In this document: positions 1 to 9,126 of the stretch, one piece after another
Layout of the letters: each line of letters begins with the position of its first letter
Position numbering within the stretch: position 1 is the first letter of the stretch
Assembly (NCBI GenBank): GCA_011050615.1
Contig: DRFJ01000046.1
Span: 1-63,617, forward strand
Reading direction: 5' to 3'
From: Bacteroidota bacterium
GTDB taxonomy: Bacteria > Bacteroidota > Bacteroidia > Bacteroidales > VadinHA17
Length of the DNA: 63,617 bases
The notes under the pieces: generated by a model
Database searches by the model: none
Seen by the model: the letters and a program-made list of their open reading frames with translations, nothing else
What the model was told of the DNA's origin: nothing
Position numbers and translations under genes: made by a program

Positions 1-189
1 AATGTAATAATCACTCCAACAACTTAAACCGTCAGTTCATAACCGGCTCCGTGTCATACGATGAAATTAACCGACTGGCAGAAATATAAATGTTACAGAA
101 CAAAAACTTCTCCTTGACTATTCCTCAAAGTCATTTATACATATTATTATCCGGATACGGGTATATTACATAATTGATAGTATAGTTTT

Positions 190-2406
190 CTACTTACCAC
201 CGGGAGGCATATTGGTTATCAGGAAGTTTGTGCGCAGATCATAAAGATGATATTGAGTATTGGCGCCTTCCCTTAATCCATGGTTTCTGTTTGGGTATGA
301 CATCATTGAGAAACGTTTCTTATGTGCCACAAGCTCATTTACCAAGGCTTCAAAACTCTGGTAATGTACATTTGAATCGCCTGTTCCATGAATTATCAAC
401 AAATCACCCTTCAACTGGTGTGCCCATGTTATGGGTGAACCATTTATATATCCGTCTTCGTTTTCTTCCAGGCGGTCCATATATTTTTCCTGGTAACCCG
501 GATGATAATATCGCTGATTGCATACAAAGGAAGATGGCATAGCAAGACTATATATTTCAGGATACCTGAAAATGAGGTTGAGACTCATCTGCCCGCCTCC
601 ACTGTGACCATATATGCCGATCCTTTCAGAATCAATATAGGGTCTTGTTTCAAGTATTTTTTTTGTGGCTGCCGCTTGGTCGTGGACTGCAAGGATACCA
701 AGCTGGCCACTTATAGATTTGCGCCAGGCTCTCCCGCGGGGGGCGGGGGTACCACGGTTATCGATGCTCATAATAAAGTATCCCTTTTGAGCAAGCATTA
801 AGTGCCATAAGTACTGTCTGCCATGCCACCTGTCAAGTACTGTCTGACCTGCCGGTTCACCATATATATAATAGAAAAGCGGGTGTTTCTTGCTATAATC
901 TATGTCTGATGGTTTAATACAATAACCATCAAGTTCAACGCCATTACCAATATCTACTCTGAAAAATTCAGTAGGATTTCTTTCCAGTAGTTCAAGTTTT
1001 TTCTTTAGCTCATCATTTGTCTCAAGTATCTTGAATATTTTATGGTCTGGCAGACTTATTAATTTATAAACCGGAGGGCTGTCAAATGTGGAATATTCAT
1101 GTATAGCCCATTGCATATCAGGTGAGAACTGGTATGAGTTTGTTCCTGGAAATGAATCTGGAGTAATCCTTTCCTGCTTTCCGCCAGGGCTGAGGGAGGT
1201 TTTGAAGAGATATCTCCGGGTTGGATTATCTGGTGATGCTATATAATAAATCCAACCGTTTTTTTCGTCGATACCGCTAACACTTATCACATCAAAATTA
1301 CCCGGAGTAAGTAATCCAAGTTCTTTACCGGCCCTGGTATATAAATACAGATGTTGCCAGCCATCCTTTTCACTCATCCAGATAAATTTATTTCCATTCT
1401 CAATCCATTCAAAATTATTGTTGCATAACCATGCCTCGTCTGTTTCTGTATGTATTGTAGTGAGATCACCAGATGAAATTTCTGCAAGGATAATTCTTGC
1501 ACTATCCTGGGTTCTGTTTAAAACCTGAATTAGGAGCTCATCCGAATTACCTGCCCAGCCATGAACCCTGAGGTAATCATCACTTGTTATACCTGGAATA
1601 TCCATCCATTTGATCGGGCCACCGCAGCTTTTAACTATGCCTATCCGGGAAGATGCCTTTTTCTGACCCACCTTAACATATGGAAATTGTATTATTTTGG
1701 GGTATAATGTCTCAGTATTATTTATCATGGTATACATTGGTACTTCTGATATGTCAGATTCCACGAAAGCAATGAGCCGGCTATCAGGACTCCAGTAATA
1801 GTTGCTGCCACTTCCCCAGTCTCCATCATAGCGTTGCTTGCTTCCTGTATTTGTTATCTGATAGATTTGAAAGCCGGTAAGGTCTTCAACAAAAAGATTA
1901 TCATCTTTCTGGTAACAGACTTTCTTACCATCAGGTGAGAATTTAGCTCCTTTCAACGACTGTGATGGTGCATTTCCCCCAAGTTTAATCCATGTCCATA
2001 ACCCAATATCCATGATCCAGTAATCACCTTTATCACCACCCCACACCTCCTGCGTGGTATTGGTGAATACCACCAATCTGTTTCGGTTTTCTGTAAACTC
2101 GTAAGAATTAACAGTTTCAGATGTGCCTGGAATTTTCAATCTGTATGACGGTACAAGCACTTTCCTGCTACCGGAAGAAGGATCATACAGGACAATATCC
2201 TTTCCTCCCGATTCTGATGATTCAAAAAGGGTATAACCTTTATCATCATAATGCCACCTCCATTTAACAGGTCCATATGAATTGGCTTCAAACTCATTAT
2301 TGAAAATTCTGTCAAGCGTTAATATTGAAGGATCTTCAACCTGGCAAAATACTACCATATTGATAAACAATATGAAAACAGTAATAGTATATATTTTAAA
2401 ATTCAT
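190..2406 (-). CDS. S9 family dipeptidyl-peptidase IV-like serine peptidase, exported
   Basis: A secreted serine peptidase of 738 residues that should remove Xaa-Pro (or similar) dipeptides from peptide N-termini in the periplasm. Residues 1-21 form a signal peptide. The middle is a DPP-IV-type beta-propeller with WSPDS and FSPDG repeats. The C-terminal alpha/beta-hydrolase domain has the nucleophile in GHSGGG (Ser602), an acid in HGTGD (Asp677) and a histidine in NRNHG (His709), so the triad looks complete. The length fits the family. GHSGG replaces the more usual GxSYGG, which makes the exact specificity uncertain. It is the first of a run of proline-directed peptidases and is followed on the same strand by an S15 stub and an intact S15 enzyme upstream. 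It could alternatively be an acylaminoacyl- or oligopeptidase of the same clan. Confidence 0.9.
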   Translation of the reverse strand: MNFKIYTITVFILFINMVVFCQVEDPSILTLDRIFNNEFEANSYGPVKWRWHYDDKGYTLFESSESGGKDIVLYDPSSGSRKVLVPSYRLKIPGTSETVNSYEFTENRNRLVVFTNTTQEVWGGDKGDYWIMDIGLWTWIKLGGNAPSQSLKGAKFSPDGKKVCYQKDDNLFVEDLTGFQIYQITNTGSKQRYDGDWGSGSNYYWSPDSRLIAFVESDISEVPMYTMINNTETLYPKIIQFPYVKVGQKKASSRIGIVKSCGGPIKWMDIPGITSDDYLRVHGWAGNSDELLIQVLNRTQDSARIILAEISSGDLTTIHTETDEAWLCNNNFEWIENGNKFIWMSEKDGWQHLYLYTRAGKELGLLTPGNFDVISVSGIDEKNGWIYYIASPDNPTRRYLFKTSLSPGGKQERITPDSFPGTNSYQFSPDMQWAIHEYSTFDSPPVYKLISLPDHKIFKILETNDELKKKLELLERNPTEFFRVDIGNGVELDGYCIKPSDIDYSKKHPLFYYIYGEPAGQTVLDRWHGRQYLWHLMLAQKGYFIMSIDNRGTPAPRGRAWRKSISGQLGILAVHDQAAATKKILETRPYIDSERIGIYGHSGGGQMSLNLIFRYPEIYSLAMPSSFVCNQRYYHPGYQEKYMDRLEENEDGYINGSPITWAHQLKGDLLIIHGTGDSNVHYQSFEALVNELVAHKKRFSMMSYPNRNHGLREGANTQYHLYDLRTNFLITNMPPGGK

Positions 2407-2449
2407 GATAGTGTTGTTTAGAGCATTATATAAATAAGGATTACAATAT

Positions 2450-2725
2450 TTAATTCATACGGCTTATCATATAAATGTGTGTATATATCTCTCCATCCCT
2501 GTACAGATTGAAATTATAGGGAGTTTTCCATAATATTGCTGGCACAGGTTCTTTTAGTCTGTAAATGTCTGTTGCCAGCCTGATTCCATCACGCATAAGT
2601 TTCATAGTGTTTTGCTCAATATAAGCAATGCCATTAAGCTGCAAGACAATATCTTCTTCAACTGTGCAGAAAGATGGATATAAAAAGAGAAGAACAGATA
2701 TACAAAGGAAATTATTTATTAGCAT
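2450..2725 (-). pseudogene. N-terminal stub of a second S15 (CocE/X-Pro dipeptidyl-peptidase-like) hydrolase
   Basis: A 91-residue frame starting at 2725, seven bases after the stop of the intact S15 gene. It opens with a signal peptide (about residues 1-20) and then reads MRDGIRLATDIYR followed by PVPAILWKTPYNF, the characteristic first strands of S15/CocE hydrolases (usual form: MRDGVxLxxDxYxP...PxxLxRTPY). After that the sequence turns unrelated and stops; the catalytic Ser, Asp and His regions are missing. A longer frame begins at 2761 but overlaps the upstream coding end, so 2725 is preferred. This looks like the leftover 5' end of a gene lost by deletion, perhaps between tandem S15 copies. 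A tiny secreted protein cannot be excluded. Confidence 0.6.
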
Positions 2726-2732
2726 AATCGGA

Positions 2733-4580
2733 TTACTTAATCGCTTTATTGAATGCATCAATTCCCCCTACTACAGGCAATGTAAGTGTTGTAGCATCAA
2801 GGTCAACAGTTATTTCAGTGCCTGGCTCAGGCCATAATGTAAAATCCCGGTCACTTGAAAAGATCATTAATCCGATTTGTTGCCCTGCCGGAATCACCTG
2901 GTCGTCAGGCTGAAGATCAAATGTCATTTCATAAAACTTGCCTGGTACCAGAGGTTCGCTTTCCCGGAGTGATTTATGATTCTGAAGGTCAGCCCAACCC
3001 CTTGTTATAAGGTTATCAGTAATTTTTACATTTCTCCTTTCCTGCCATGGGAGTGAGACAAGCCACACCGAAAGATTGACCGCAGGCTTGCTGCTTGATG
3101 CTTTTATGGTTATGGATGGCACACCGGAAATATGAATATCCTCTTTCAATTCAGGCGTCACGTAAATAAGCCTGTGTTCCGTCCACTCAGCCTGTGCAAG
3201 CATTGAACCACTGAATGACACATTGTCAACCAGGGTTTCTTTCCCCTTGCTTTCACTCTTATCCAGATTCAGTTTCCCTCTTTCGGGTGCTCCGGGAGAC
3301 AGGTAGAATGTAACATCTTCTGCATCCGGGTTTGGATAATCAGCATAGGGAGTAGGATTTTCCCTTTCATCATTTTCTCTCACTATCCATGCTTTTGGGC
3401 CATCGTGTATATTATTTTCAACTCCGAAAAGGTAATGGGTAAACCATTCATTCATCATATCGAAGGGAGGTCTTCCTCCGTGGCCGCCCTGGTGATAAAA
3501 CATCTGGACAGGCACACCTTTTTCCTTAAGAGCTTCTGATATCCTCCAGCTGTGTATAGGGACAACATTCCAGTCATTGAAAGCATGTGCCATCAAGACT
3601 GCACATTTGAGTGGTTCAAGATCATTCAGGTAATCCCTTCCTGCCCAAAAATCGTTATAATCACCGTATACCCTGTCAAAGTTTTCGTACATCTCTCCGT
3701 TCCTGACTTTATCATTACACCATTCATATCTCTCAGGATTACCGGTATGTATGAAATCATAGAGGTAGTCAATATCTTCACCCAGCCATCCACCCGGATG
3801 GCGAATTAAACCGTATGACCTGTAATAATGATAATATGAAGTATTTGGGGCTATGGGTATTATAACCTCAAGGCCGTCAACACCCGTGGTAGCTGCTGCT
3901 AAAGGGAGAGTACCGTTATATGATGTTCCTGTCATTCCAACCTTGCCGGTGCTCCAGTAAGCTTTAACCTCTTCATTGCTGTCAGGGCCCGTATAACCTT
4001 TCGCCCTGCCGTTTAACCAGTCGATTACTGCTTTGGGTGCAAGCGATTCATTATCACCACCGACAGTCGGACATCCTTCGGAAAGGCCTGTTCCGGGAGA
4101 TGATGAATGCACGACTATGAAGCCACGGGGCACCCAGTCTTCTACTTCCGAGTTTGAAATTACAGGACGGTCAATCATTGGTTCAGGCACAGGGGCGTGC
4201 TTACGCTCAGGAGGCTCTGAATTAAGTTCCTGCCTGACATCCCACAGCCATTCCCTTCCACTTGCCGTACCGGCATAGTAAGGACTGCTGGCATATATGA
4301 CCGGAAGCCTGAGACCTTCAGTATCTGTCTGGGAAGGCCTGGTTACATCAACATGCATACGGTCAAGTTTCCCATCACCATCAGAATCAAATTCAGTTTC
4401 CACCCACAGGTCATGCCTGATCCAGTCGTCAGGATTCTCAAAAGCAGGGATTACCTGAGCCTTGCCGTCAATAACAACAGGGACATCTGTTTTTCCTGTG
4501 TTTTTCGGGGACTGCCCTTCTGCCGGCACCAGGAACGCCATAATAATCAAAGCAATTAATGATTTCATCAGGTTTTTCAT
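2733..4580 (-). CDS. S15 family Xaa-Pro dipeptidyl-peptidase, exported
   Basis: A 615-residue exported hydrolase of the S15/CocE group, expected to release Xaa-Pro dipeptides. Residues 1-22 are a signal peptide. The alpha/beta core carries the nucleophile in GMTGTSYNG (Ser220), an acid in AHAFNDWNV and a histidine in the QGGHGG segment. From about residue 425 on it has the jelly-roll PepX C-terminal domain (segments such as ISGVPSITIKAS and the MIFSSDRDFT region). Length and layout match full-length bacterial X-Pro dipeptidyl peptidases. It lies between an S15 remnant downstream and a membrane zinc-ribbon gene upstream on the same strand. CocE-type esterases share the fold, but the peptidase neighbourhood favours a peptidase. 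Confidence 0.88.
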   Translation of the reverse strand: MKNLMKSLIALIIMAFLVPAEGQSPKNTGKTDVPVVIDGKAQVIPAFENPDDWIRHDLWVETEFDSDGDGKLDRMHVDVTRPSQTDTEGLRLPVIYASSPYYAGTASGREWLWDVRQELNSEPPERKHAPVPEPMIDRPVISNSEVEDWVPRGFIVVHSSSPGTGLSEGCPTVGGDNESLAPKAVIDWLNGRAKGYTGPDSNEEVKAYWSTGKVGMTGTSYNGTLPLAAATTGVDGLEVIIPIAPNTSYYHYYRSYGLIRHPGGWLGEDIDYLYDFIHTGNPERYEWCNDKVRNGEMYENFDRVYGDYNDFWAGRDYLNDLEPLKCAVLMAHAFNDWNVVPIHSWRISEALKEKGVPVQMFYHQGGHGGRPPFDMMNEWFTHYLFGVENNIHDGPKAWIVRENDERENPTPYADYPNPDAEDVTFYLSPGAPERGKLNLDKSESKGKETLVDNVSFSGSMLAQAEWTEHRLIYVTPELKEDIHISGVPSITIKASSSKPAVNLSVWLVSLPWQERRNVKITDNLITRGWADLQNHKSLRESEPLVPGKFYEMTFDLQPDDQVIPAGQQIGLMIFSSDRDFTLWPEPGTEITVDLDATTLTLPVVGGIDAFNKAIK

Positions 4581-4650
4581 AGTTGAACTTTTAAATGATT
4601 ACAGGACTTATATTAAGACAGAAATTATCGCGTCACACATTGGTTCATTA

Positions 4651-4672
4651 CTCATAATTCATAATTCATAGT
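4651..4672. repeat. AT-rich CATAATT tandem repeats
   Basis: A short run of near-tandem CATAATT units lies between the S15 gene and the DUF6320-like gene. A similar run occurs at 9641-9665 upstream of the Xaa-Pro aminopeptidase gene. No function is apparent; these look like simple intergenic repeats. Confidence 0.4.
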
Positions 4673-5371
4673 TCACACATGGAAAAAACTTCCCAGGTCC
4701 TTGCCTCTTTTCATCCTGTAATGAATAAAAAACAATACTCCTGCCACAGGAACCAGTGTAGCAGCGGTTATGGCTGACCAGTCAATGTTAATATTCTCCT
4801 TGAGAACCATGTCAATGAATATATCTATTACAATGCAAAGAGCCGATAATTCAACAAATACAATTGCCAGAACATTAAAGCCCTTCGTTTTAATCCTTCT
4901 CAGGATGAAGAGGAATATTGCAAAAAGGATCCAGAATGACAGGCTTATCGGAAGCCCGATACCAAAGAACCATACCACGGGCGGAGACAGAAGGTCAAAA
5001 ATAATAAGCATAACAAGAGTGGTGATTGCCAGAGATATTCCGAGCATTGCGGGTCGTTTTAAGAAAAAGGCGAAGGAAGTGATAAACAGCCATAAACCTG
5101 TTATAGCAGTAACCGCATATAGTGACCAGCTAAGTCCTTTTAAAATAACCATATCAACAATTATGCATATGAGATTGGCTGAAAAGGCTATGATTGCTGA
5201 TAACTCCCATGTATATATTCTTGACTTTTTTTCTGAGAGCTTAAGGATGTCACTGGGGTATACTTCACTTTTTTCATTATGGTCTTTGCCTGGACTGGAT
5301 TTACATAAAGGGCAGATAACCAGTCCGTTATCGAGTATTACCCCGCAATTGGGACAAATTTTGTTTTTCAT
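4673..5371 (-). CDS. zinc-ribbon integral membrane protein (DUF6320-like)
   Basis: A 232-residue protein. Residues 1-25 hold a zinc ribbon with two CxxC pairs (CPNCG and CPLC). A short hydrophilic linker is followed by about six hydrophobic segments, ending in a basic tail. The layout matches the DUF6320 family as I recall it, which has no assigned reaction. The gene starts inside the 3' end of the upstream acyltransferase-like gene (44-base overlap), so the two are translationally coupled and probably act together at the cytoplasmic membrane. DUF6320-type proteins next to alcohol-acetyltransferase-like proteins is a pairing I recall from other genomes. The function is unknown. Confidence 0.65.
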   Translation of the reverse strand: MKNKICPNCGVILDNGLVICPLCKSSPGKDHNEKSEVYPSDILKLSEKKSRIYTWELSAIIAFSANLICIIVDMVILKGLSWSLYAVTAITGLWLFITSFAFFLKRPAMLGISLAITTLVMLIIFDLLSPPVVWFFGIGLPISLSFWILFAIFLFILRRIKTKGFNVLAIVFVELSALCIVIDIFIDMVLKENINIDWSAITAATLVPVAGVLFFIHYRMKRGKDLGSFFHV

Positions 5372-6668
5372 TCCAGATATTTTTTAAGATCCTGACCTTT
5401 AATCCTTTACCGGTCAGGAATGAAAAGAAATTCTTTTCCAGTTCATTATTTGCAGTGTTATTTGCAAAGCTTATGCATAACCTGTCATTGAAGCTCAGGA
5501 TGCCACAGCTTACCTTAAGCTCTTTTACAGGGGGAGGTGGTATCATTGATAAAGTTTCGATATATCCGCTTGCTTCCTCAGGCATCCTTGCTATTCCTAC
5601 ATTTGTTAATACTCCTGAGTATTTTGTTGCACCATGTTTTCTGAACGCAGCTGACAGTACAAGATCCTTAATGAATACAGGAGTGGTTCTAATGAAAATA
5701 TTTTTCTCGGGCTTGACATTCCTCGCTATCACCTTGCTCAATAATTTCTTGTCTGTCTGAATCTGCATATAATTATGTACGTGTATCAATATTTCTTCAA
5801 ATGAGAAATACCCCAATCTTAAGTCTAGTTCAGGTAACACAAATAAAGAAAAGTTACGCATAGTACGGCTGGTATAGCTACGTCGCATATTAACAGGTAT
5901 TTCGAGCCTTAAAATTTGTTTATCTTTTCTTTCTTCTCCGTTCCATATTTCCTGTAAGCAAAAAAGGTATACTGATGCGAGGTATTCAGTAATTGTTACA
6001 TTGTTTTCCTTGGAAATTTTTTTAAGATCTGTAACTGATATCTCTGCCTGTATTATTCCAAGGTAACCTTTCCCGGCTGTTTCAAATGGTAAATGCCATG
6101 CATTTTCCAGTTTTGGAGGCAGGGGAACATCCTTTTTGAAATATTTATTATATGCATCTTCAGTTTCGGAAGCATCAATGGGAGACGAAGGATCTATTAT
6201 ACCTTCTGAATATGGAACGTTATAACCGCAGTTCCTCAGGTAAGTAACCAGCAAGGTTCTGAAGAATTCAAGTGCACCTCCTCCGTCAGTCAGTACATGT
6301 AGAAATTCTACTGAAAGCATATTCCCCAGTACTACTATCCTGAACAGGGGATAGTCACCTTTTTTTGCAGGAAAAGCCACGCAGGGTTTTTTGTCTTCAG
6401 CCACAATGGAAGGTCTGATGTTTTTATCGTACTCGAGAAAATACCAGAAGAAACCTTTGTGAAGACTGGTAAGATAATAGGGAAAACGTTGACATGTTTC
6501 TTCAACTGACCTCCTTAACGAACTAATTCTGACGGGTTCTGATAATTCGCAACCGATCCGGAAAACAGAGCTTAATGATTTGCTTATTACCGGTGGGAAA
6601 ATCTTGGCTGCATTATCCAGCGACATCCATCCCCTTTGTTCTATGTCAGTGTGGAAACTATCTTTCAT
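5328..6668 (-). CDS. condensation/alcohol-acetyltransferase-like acyltransferase
   Basis: A 446-residue protein of the CoA-dependent acyltransferase/condensation superfamily. The diagnostic HxxxDG motif is present as HVLTDGGG at about residues 129-136, where the histidine would be the general base. A second conserved stretch in the latter half (VPVNMRRSYTSRTMRNFSLF) matches the bridge and latch region of this fold. There is no carrier-protein or adenylation domain nearby, so this is not an assembly-line NRPS; a small acceptor or lipid is more likely. No signal peptide is seen. It overlaps the downstream zinc-ribbon membrane protein by 44 bases. Substrates cannot be read from the sequence. Confidence 0.72.
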   Translation of the reverse strand: MKDSFHTDIEQRGWMSLDNAAKIFPPVISKSLSSVFRIGCELSEPVRISSLRRSVEETCQRFPYYLTSLHKGFFWYFLEYDKNIRPSIVAEDKKPCVAFPAKKGDYPLFRIVVLGNMLSVEFLHVLTDGGGALEFFRTLLVTYLRNCGYNVPYSEGIIDPSSPIDASETEDAYNKYFKKDVPLPPKLENAWHLPFETAGKGYLGIIQAEISVTDLKKISKENNVTITEYLASVYLFCLQEIWNGEERKDKQILRLEIPVNMRRSYTSRTMRNFSLFVLPELDLRLGYFSFEEILIHVHNYMQIQTDKKLLSKVIARNVKPEKNIFIRTTPVFIKDLVLSAAFRKHGATKYSGVLTNVGIARMPEEASGYIETLSMIPPPPVKELKVSCGILSFNDRLCISFANNTANNELEKNFFSFLTGKGLKVRILKNIWNEKQNLSQLRGNTR

Positions 6669-6790
6669 ATTTCAACCGGTAATTTAATGTAAAGTTAACA
6701 ACTTTATTTGTGTTGTTGAACAGTAAGGTTTAGTTAAATAGAAACAATTCCTTACATTTAATTTTTAATAAGCATATTTATAAGAAAGTT

Positions 6791-8953
6791 ATGAAAAATA
6801 AGTTGCATTGTTTATGTGTTTTGTCCCTTTTTATCCTGGTGCTTTTCACTGTACAGGATACCAGTGCGCAGCGTTTCAGAACGCCTGGGGGAATACTGGG
6901 ATGGGCAGATGATAATCATTATCTTGAGAGAACAACTGATGATGAAGGTAAGCCTGTTGTCATGAGTGTGAATGTCAGGACAGGAAAGAAAAAAGTATAC
7001 GATGAATATGTTAATTACAGGGAAGAGTTTATGAATTCCCTCCCTGAAGGTTTTACAATGGATTTTGGAACTGCCATGAGCCCTGACAATCAGTACATAG
7101 TTATTAAAAAAGACAATGACCTTTGGCTGTTCGGGCTTGGCGAAACGGAAGTGAAGCAGCTAACAACGGATGATGCGGAAGAAAATAATCCACGCTTCTC
7201 ACCTGACGGGAAAAAAATAGCATTTACGAAAGGAAGAGAACTCTATGTGTATGACCTGGTAACAGGTAAGGAAACCAGGCTTTCTTTTGACGCTGCTGAG
7301 AAAGTGTATAACGGGTATGCATCCTGGGTATATATGGAGGAAATACTGGGCAGGGGTAGCCGCTATGCTGCTTTCTGGTGGTCCCCTGATAGCAGGAGAA
7401 TAGCTTACCTTCATACAGATGAAACCAACGTGCCCGAATTTATCATAAATCGTATTGATGAAGAGGATGGACTCCATGGGATCCGGGAAATAACACCCTA
7501 CCCAAAACCCGGGGATCCTAACCCGAAAGTGAAAATGGGAATAGTAGATATAGTGTCTGCAAAAACTGTATGGGTTAAGACTGATGACACTATAGATCAG
7601 TATATTGCATGGCCCGATTGGACACCGGACAGCGAAAAGCTAATGATCCAGGTTTTGAACCGCGAACAGGATGATATGAGGTTTATTCTTGCCGACATCA
7701 AAACGGGGGACTTTAAAGAAATATACCGTGAAACACGTGATACATGGATTGATTTTTTTACCGATAACTATATAATGAAGGATGGTTCCGGCTTTATAAT
7801 AAGAAGCTGCAGATCAGACTGGATGAACCTCTATTATTATGACTGGGACGGTAACCTGAAATCTCAGCTAACTGACTTTGACTGGCGGGTAACCGGTATA
7901 ATCAGGGTTGATGAAGACCGGGAAGTGATTTACTTTTCCGGTACAGGTGGGGAATCGACAGAGAGTCATTTTTTCAGGATTGATCTTGATGGCACAGGAC
8001 TGATAAGATACACTGATATTCCCGGTTCACATTCGGCCAATATATCACCCTCGGGAAAATACTTAATTGATACATGGTCAAACCTGTCAACTCCGACTTC
8101 AATGGTTGCCCTCAACAGCAGGGGAAGGAAAGTAAGGGATATACAATTACCGGATGAGGAAGGTGAAGAAGCTGATAGTAATCTGAAGTTTGAACTTGTT
8201 AGAATTAAAGCTGCCGATGGATTTATGCTGCCGGCAATAATATCATTCCCGAAGGATTTTGATGAGTCTCAAAAGTACCCGGTGATATTTACCGTTTACG
8301 GAGGACCGGATGCTGGCAGTGTTAGAAACAGGTATATGGGTGGACGCCCCAGCTGGTATGCCGAGAATGGAATAATAACTTTTTCGGTGGATCACAGGGC
8401 ATCAGGTCACTTCGGCAAGAAAGGACTTGACTATATGCATCGCAATCTTGGGAAATGGGAAATGCTTGACTACATAGAAGCCGTTAAGTGGCTGCGTGAG
8501 AAACCCTGGGTTGATGCTGCAAGAATGGGTATTACCGGAGGTTCTTACGGGGGATATACAACTGCGATGGCACTCACATATGGTGCTGATTACTGGACAC
8601 ACGGGATAGCAAAATATTCAGTAACCGACTGGCGACTGTATGATAACGTATATACAGAACGATTTATGGATACTCCTGAAGATAATCCTGAAGGGTATAA
8701 GAATGGATCAGTGCTTACATATAGTGATAACCTTGAAGGAAAGCTATATATAGTGCATGGGATGGCTGACGATAATGTGCATATGCAAAATTCAATATGG
8801 TTGATATCAAAGCTTCAGGATGAAGGGAAGGTGTTTGACTTCATGACCTATCCCGGTGGCAGGCATGGCTGGGGCGGAGCAAAAGCCAGGCATACAAGCA
8901 ATGAGGATCAACGCCACTGGCTGGAATGGTTTTTTAATAGCGATGAGCAGTGA
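6791..8953 (+). CDS. S9 family dipeptidyl-peptidase IV, exported
   Basis: A 720-residue exported DPP-IV-type peptidase. A signal peptide ends near residue 27 (VQDTSAQ). The DPPIV N-terminal propeller follows, including a YVMEEI-like element (YASWVYMEEIL) of the kind that carries the double-Glu N-terminus-binding site in true DPP-IV enzymes. The catalytic domain has GGSYGGY (Ser585), HGMADDNVH (Asp660) and GGRHGW (His692). All hallmarks of removal of Xaa-Pro/Xaa-Ala dipeptides are present. It is transcribed divergently from the acyltransferase gene and is followed by palindromic intergenic DNA. Among the S9 proteins here it is the most canonical DPP-IV. Confidence 0.93.
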   Translation: MKNKLHCLCVLSLFILVLFTVQDTSAQRFRTPGGILGWADDNHYLERTTDDEGKPVVMSVNVRTGKKKVYDEYVNYREEFMNSLPEGFTMDFGTAMSPDNQYIVIKKDNDLWLFGLGETEVKQLTTDDAEENNPRFSPDGKKIAFTKGRELYVYDLVTGKETRLSFDAAEKVYNGYASWVYMEEILGRGSRYAAFWWSPDSRRIAYLHTDETNVPEFIINRIDEEDGLHGIREITPYPKPGDPNPKVKMGIVDIVSAKTVWVKTDDTIDQYIAWPDWTPDSEKLMIQVLNREQDDMRFILADIKTGDFKEIYRETRDTWIDFFTDNYIMKDGSGFIIRSCRSDWMNLYYYDWDGNLKSQLTDFDWRVTGIIRVDEDREVIYFSGTGGESTESHFFRIDLDGTGLIRYTDIPGSHSANISPSGKYLIDTWSNLSTPTSMVALNSRGRKVRDIQLPDEEGEEADSNLKFELVRIKAADGFMLPAIISFPKDFDESQKYPVIFTVYGGPDAGSVRNRYMGGRPSWYAENGIITFSVDHRASGHFGKKGLDYMHRNLGKWEMLDYIEAVKWLREKPWVDAARMGITGGSYGGYTTAMALTYGADYWTHGIAKYSVTDWRLYDNVYTERFMDTPEDNPEGYKNGSVLTYSDNLEGKLYIVHGMADDNVHMQNSIWLISKLQDEGKVFDFMTYPGGRHGWGGAKARHTSNEDQRHWLEWFFNSDEQ

Positions 8954-8983
8954 GAATTGAGAGATGAGCCCGTATCCGCTGGC

Positions 8984-9000
8984 GCGGTTCACTGAACCGT
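8984..9000. repeat. REP-like palindrome
   Basis: CGGTTCA (8985-8991) and TGAACCG (8993-8999) form a 7-bp inverted repeat with a one-base centre, flanked by a further weak pair. It has no T-tract, so it is a poor intrinsic terminator, and it resembles short REP-type palindromes seen in intergenic DNA. Confidence 0.4.
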
Positions 9001-9069
9001 GCCCTGCTTGTAGGATATGATGGGCGATGAGAAATTTTCATGAAGATAACAACGTTTATCGATGCAGCA

Positions 9070-9085
9070 ACACACTATAGTGTGT
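9070..9085. repeat. perfect 16-bp palindrome ACACACTATAGTGTGT
   Basis: A fully symmetric 16-mer lies 42 bases upstream of the small lipoprotein gene. It could be a dimeric regulator's operator or a small hairpin; nothing else in the window repeats it. Confidence 0.35.
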
Positions 9086-9126
9086 CGTAAAATTTGAAGG
9101 AGATATTAATTGGAAAAACAATATAG

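Noticed and set aside
4770-5387. 205-codon plus-strand open frame opposite the zinc-ribbon membrane gene
   Set aside because: It mirrors the coding gene on the other strand, has no domain signature, and its composition follows from the antisense of transmembrane codons.
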